Origin: Paenibacillus brevis
Lineage (GTDB): Bacteria; Bacillota; Bacilli; Paenibacillales; Paenibacillaceae
Reading direction: 5' to 3'
Length of the DNA: 64,000 nt
Assembly: GCF_018919145.1 (NCBI RefSeq)
Contig: NZ_JAHLQJ010000006.1
Coordinates: 62,001 to 126,000, forward strand
Below are positions 61,672 to 64,000 of the stretch, in pieces (the first letter of the stretch is position 1; each line of letters opens with the position of its first letter). The translations under genes and the position numbers were made by a program. The notes under the pieces are model-generated. The model did not search any database. It saw nothing but the letters and a program-made list of their open reading frames with translations, and had not been told where the DNA came from.

Positions 61672-61785
61672 AATTCGATGCTCCTTTCCTTATCTTTAAT
61701 TATACTTGCCGGATAGCGAAAAAGTCAGCCATAAAGGCAGATTCATTTCTCTTTAGCACCTTCAAAGGGTAAGGATAAAGCTTTA

Positions 61786-61819
61786 AAAAGGGGCGAAGCC
61801 TTCATCAGGCTCGCCCCTT
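61786..61819 (-). terminator. Terminator after ctc
   Basis: On the minus strand AAGGGGCGAGCCTG and AGGCTTCGCCCC form a stem followed by TTTTT. Confidence 0.9.
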
Positions 61820-61895
61820 AATTATATATTTGAAGTCATCGCTGAAGCTCTTCATAGCTGTATCTTTAACAAGCCAGGATACTTCGCAGCAGATT

Positions 61896-62471
61896 TTACA
61901 TGGCCTCCGGTTGGTCTGTCTGAACCTTTGGTGTCACCACGGACACGAGCAGTTCGTTCGCCGCAGAGATAGGTGCGACTCCGTCAGGCAGCTTGAGATC
62001 TCCGACATGAACGGAATCCCCGATCTCCAGTTCGCTGATGTCGACAGGAATGATGGCAGGGATATGGTCCGGATAGGATTCGATCTCGATGAACGTGCTT
62101 TGGATCTGCACGACTCCCCCGAGCTTGGCTCCCTTCGCGGTGCCGACGTAGTCAAGATTTACTCTCGTACGCACAATTTCATTTTTATTAATACGTAAAA
62201 AGTCGACATGAATGTATTCACGAGTAACCGGATCACGCTGAACTGTTTCCAGCAGCACCGGAATCGGCTCCTGATTGTCCAGGCGAAGCTCTACGATGCC
62301 TCCTTGGCCGCTCCGTGCCCATTTACCGAACTCTTTGGCGGACAATTGAATCATCAGATTGTCCTGTCCTATGCCAAATACAATCGCCGGAATTTGCCCT
62401 GAACGGCGAAGCTGCCGAAGTCCGGTTTTATTCATGGTCGTGCGTGTTTCTCCCCGCAAATAGTTTCTCAT
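61896..62471 (-). CDS. ctc: 50S ribosomal protein L25 / general stress protein Ctc
   Basis: A 191-residue TL5/Ctc-type protein that binds 5S rRNA. The N-terminal L25 domain covers about 1-93 (GLRQLRRSGQIPAIVFGIGQ, VLLETVQRDPVTREYIHVDF). The C-terminal Ctc domain follows (NLDYVGTAKGAKLGGVVQ, DHIPAIIPVDISELEIGDS). AAGGAGTG supports ATG 62471. It is preceded on the same transcript by a 21-codon leader frame (62511-62576). Confidence 0.95.
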   Translation of the reverse strand: MRNYLRGETRTTMNKTGLRQLRRSGQIPAIVFGIGQDNLMIQLSAKEFGKWARSGQGGIVELRLDNQEPIPVLLETVQRDPVTREYIHVDFLRINKNEIVRTRVNLDYVGTAKGAKLGGVVQIQSTFIEIESYPDHIPAIIPVDISELEIGDSVHVGDLKLPDGVAPISAANELLVSVVTPKVQTDQPEAM

Positions 62472-62510
62472 CTCAACAACACTCCTTAAATTAACATTAT
62501 TTAGGTGCAC

Positions 62511-62576
62511 TTACCTCGATCGTTCATAACGAACTACGGATTTCTCCCCCCGTAGCGGGGACAGAAGGAGCACCAT
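62511..62576 (-). CDS. Candidate 21-residue leader peptide upstream of ctc
   Basis: An ATG at 62576 follows a strong ribosome site (GGAGGTGA, minus strand, within 62580-62588) and opens a frame of 21 codons (MVLLLSPLRGEKSVVRYERS, then R and TAA). It ends 40 bp before ctc. The peptide is basic and hydrophobic at its start, with no known family. The nucleotide sequence can fold around CCCCG/CGGGG. It could couple or attenuate translation of ctc. Confidence 0.45.
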   Translation of the reverse strand: MVLLLSPLRGEKSVVRYERSR

Positions 62577-62614
62577 TGCATCACCTCCAGAAAGACATTT
62601 AATGTAAAAATACT

Positions 62615-62643
62615 TATATATGCGAGAAGGCACCTCGTTCCAA
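62615..62643 (-). promoter_or_regulatory. Candidate promoter for the leader frame and ctc
   Basis: On the minus strand TTGGAA (62643-62638) and TATATA (62620-62615) are separated by 17 bp. The -35 lies in a hairpin (62628-62659; AGGCA...TCGTTCC/GGAACGA...TGCCT) that could instead be a weak terminator for the upstream gene. Confidence 0.55.
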
Positions 62644-62725
62644 GGGAACGAAATGCCTAATTACTTGGTACCATATCATATTAAGGGAAGGTTGTCGACC
62701 TGCCCAAAGGGGTGCCTGAATGGAT

Positions 62726-63304
62726 CTATACCTTTAGCGAGCCGCGGAATCCCCTTGCTCCGTAATAAGAATCCGCTCCGTTATGGTACAAGAAGATAGT
62801 GTCATAGCGGCGGTCACAGAAGATGGCCCCGCCAAGCTTGCGGATATGCTCAGGGGTGCTCACCCAACTGGATGTTTTAAGATCAAAGCCGCCGAGCTTT
62901 TGAAGTTCCCGATACTGCTCCTCTGTCAGCAGCTCGATCCCCATGGCATCGGCCATTTCCATTGCGCTGCTTTCCGGCTTGTGTGCCTTCCTTGATTCCA
63001 GTGCTTCGCGGTCATAACAGATACTTCTGCGGCCTTTCGGGCTTTCTGCGGAGCAATCATAGAAAATGTATTCCTCCGAATCCTGGTCGTAACCAACAAC
63101 GTCCGGCTCACCGCCTGTCCGCTCCATCTCATGAAGAGACCATACTTTTTCAGGGAGTGCTTCAAGCTTTGCCTGTACTTGCTCCCAATCCAATCCTTGA
63201 TGACGGGACATGTTTTTCTCAAAACGCGCCTTCAGAATTTGAAGTAATTCTGCCGCCTGTTCAGGAGCTAATACTTTTTGATTATCATTTGGGGGTGTCG
63301 CCAT
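62726..63304 (-). CDS. DUF4256 domain-containing protein
   Basis: A 192-residue cytoplasmic protein. The middle and C-terminal segments (MERTGGEPDVVGYD, EYIFYDCSAESPKGRRSICY, TSSWVSTPEHIRKLGGAIFC, VFLYHNGADSYYGARGFRG-like end) match DUF4256. Its function is unknown. GGGAG with eight-base spacing favours ATG 63304 over the in-frame start at 63322. It has no apparent operon partner. Confidence 0.88.
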   Translation of the reverse strand: MATPPNDNQKVLAPEQAAELLQILKARFEKNMSRHQGLDWEQVQAKLEALPEKVWSLHEMERTGGEPDVVGYDQDSEEYIFYDCSAESPKGRRSICYDREALESRKAHKPESSAMEMADAMGIELLTEEQYRELQKLGGFDLKTSSWVSTPEHIRKLGGAIFCDRRYDTIFLYHNGADSYYGARGFRGSLKV

Positions 63305-63376
63305 AGTCAGTTCTCCCTTCAAAATTATACGCTCACTCTGTATTATGCCACGTTTTGGCGTGAAATCCAGATTAAT

Positions 63377-63402
63377 AACGGGAGCGTATGTCTGCTCCCG
63401 TT
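63377..63402. terminator. Terminator after the beta-propeller protein gene
   Basis: AACGGGAGC and GCTCCCGTT form a perfect 9-bp stem; a moderate T stretch follows on both strands. Confidence 0.7.
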
Positions 63403-63414
63403 TATTCGTGATGG

Positions 63415-64000
63415 TTACTGTAAAGAAGATTTCAAATAAACAATGCTGCTGTTATAGTGTTCTCCATCCCACCACGCATACGCAAGCTGCTCCCCGGTGG
63501 GATTCCAGCAGGTTATAGCATTTGTAATATCTACCACAATTGAAGTGGACTCCCCCGATAGCAGGTCATGCACGTATAAGCCGCTGACAGAAGCCCCGTT
63601 CTCTTCGCCCTTCATGCTGTATGCAATCATTCGTTGGTCGGGGGACCAGGAAATGCCGCCCAGTTCGACTCCTTCGGCGATCTTCTTAGGATTGCTTCCA
63701 TCCGCATCAGCCAGCGATAACGTTTGTTTAGCTCCGTTATACTGCAAGACCAGGATTTTGTTCTCGTCCGGGGAAGGGTAGAGGCCCCCCACGTTAGGCA
63801 GGTCCAAGCTGGTGATTTCGCGTGTTGTCAGATTGAGAGCTTTCAATGTGTTATCGCCCGAAGTATTGTAATAAACCGTATCCTTAACCTTTTTGACAAT
63901 AAGCAAAGCCTCCTGACCCAGCTCAGATAGAGGGGTTGCTTTTCCCTTCGTATCGGCGGTATAAGCCCCATTCATATACCCGGCCCCGACAATTGTATCC
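63415..64000 (-). CDS. TolB-like beta-propeller protein (N-terminally truncated by the window)
   Basis: The frame is open through the right edge of the window, so only the C-terminal 194 residues are present. Repeated blades carry YPSPDENKILVLQY, ADADGSNPKKIAEGVELGGI with SWSPDQRMIAYSM, and CWNPTGEQLAYAWWDG, the pattern of TolB/PD40 WD-like repeats. An ATG at 63975 exists but reading through it is more natural. The full protein may be exported; its function cannot be stated. Confidence 0.8.
   Translation of the reverse strand, partial: DTIVGAGYMNGAYTADTKGKATPLSELGQEALLIVKKVKDTVYYNTSGDNTLKALNLTTREITSLDLPNVGGLYPSPDENKILVLQYNGAKQTLSLADADGSNPKKIAEGVELGGISWSPDQRMIAYSMKGEENGASVSGLYVHDLLSGESTSIVVDITNAITCWNPTGEQLAYAWWDGEHYNSSIVYLKSSLQ

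Noticed and set aside
61672-61785. A LexA box upstream of alkD
   Set aside because: Searched by eye for GAAC-4-GTTC spacing on both strands; none found.
1-64000. CRISPR arrays, tRNA or rRNA genes, transposases, prophage genes
   Set aside because: No regularly spaced repeats, no cloverleaf or rRNA segments and no mobile-element proteins were recognised anywhere in the window.

Overview
The window looks like chromosomal DNA from a Paenibacillus-type member of the Bacillota. Supporting signs are strong AGGAGG-type ribosome binding sites, frequent TTG and GTG starts, Gram-positive riboswitches (cobalamin, glycine tandem, preQ1-I), YesM/YesN-type two-component regulation next to sugar ABC genes, a lipoprotein with copper-amine-oxidase-N-like repeats, a GH5 cellulase ending in a CBM46-like module, and an interspersed inverted-repeat element that I recall from Paenibacillus genomes. 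I see no rRNA, tRNA, transposase, phage gene or CRISPR array. Both window edges may cut genes; the right edge clearly does.

Layout. Positions 1-6615 hold a terminator from upstream, a sugar ABC importer (binding protein and two permeases, no ATPase) and a sensor kinase/AraC-type response regulator pair. 6766-13022 carries central metabolism and housekeeping: transketolase, PpnP, a 3-hydroxyisobutyrate-dehydrogenase-family enzyme, glucose-6-phosphate isomerase, a YigZ protein and a TetR regulator. 13316-15016 has YjbQ and an orphan CysA-like ATPase. 15225-20943 is a divergent envelope-related locus: a NEW3 protein with an ABC-2 exporter on the minus strand, and an ECF sigma factor, its membrane anti-sigma factor and a metallo-beta-lactamase-fold protein on the plus strand. 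21004-24700 has a HAD phosphatase, an EamA transporter, a 68-residue protein, the repeat element and lipoate ligase.

Cobalamin salvage lies in two blocks. cobD-cbiZ-cbiB-cobC (24953-28403) has no visible riboswitch. btuFCD-cobTUS (33705-39082) sits behind an AdoCbl riboswitch. Together they cover uptake, corrinoid remodelling, the aminopropanol arm and nucleotide-loop assembly. Between them is the most interesting locus, 28511-31663: a radical SAM enzyme of the putative DNA modification/repair family, its partner DUF4130-type protein and an adenosylmethionine-dependent methyltransferase. They form one tight operon whose promoter spacer contains a perfect match to the Bacillus LexA/DinR box, which predicts that this uncharacterised system is part of the SOS response.

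39164-48762 carries a chemoreceptor, a queuosine-precursor transporter, a proline peptidase, an MFS exporter with a PadR regulator and a perfect 16-bp palindrome, a D-2-hydroxyacid dehydrogenase, and queC-queD-queE-queF behind a preQ1-I riboswitch. 49065-57389 holds a Tyr/Asp-rich lipoprotein, a NusG-II protein, SpeD, a DUF805 protein, the cellulase with a cre-like site, and an ABC exporter trio. 57490-59383 is a tandem glycine riboswitch controlling L-serine dehydratase. On the minus strand, 59416-64000 holds a LOG-family protein, a hydrolase, AlkD, ribosomal protein L25/Ctc preceded by a 21-codon leader frame, a DUF4256 protein and a truncated beta-propeller protein.
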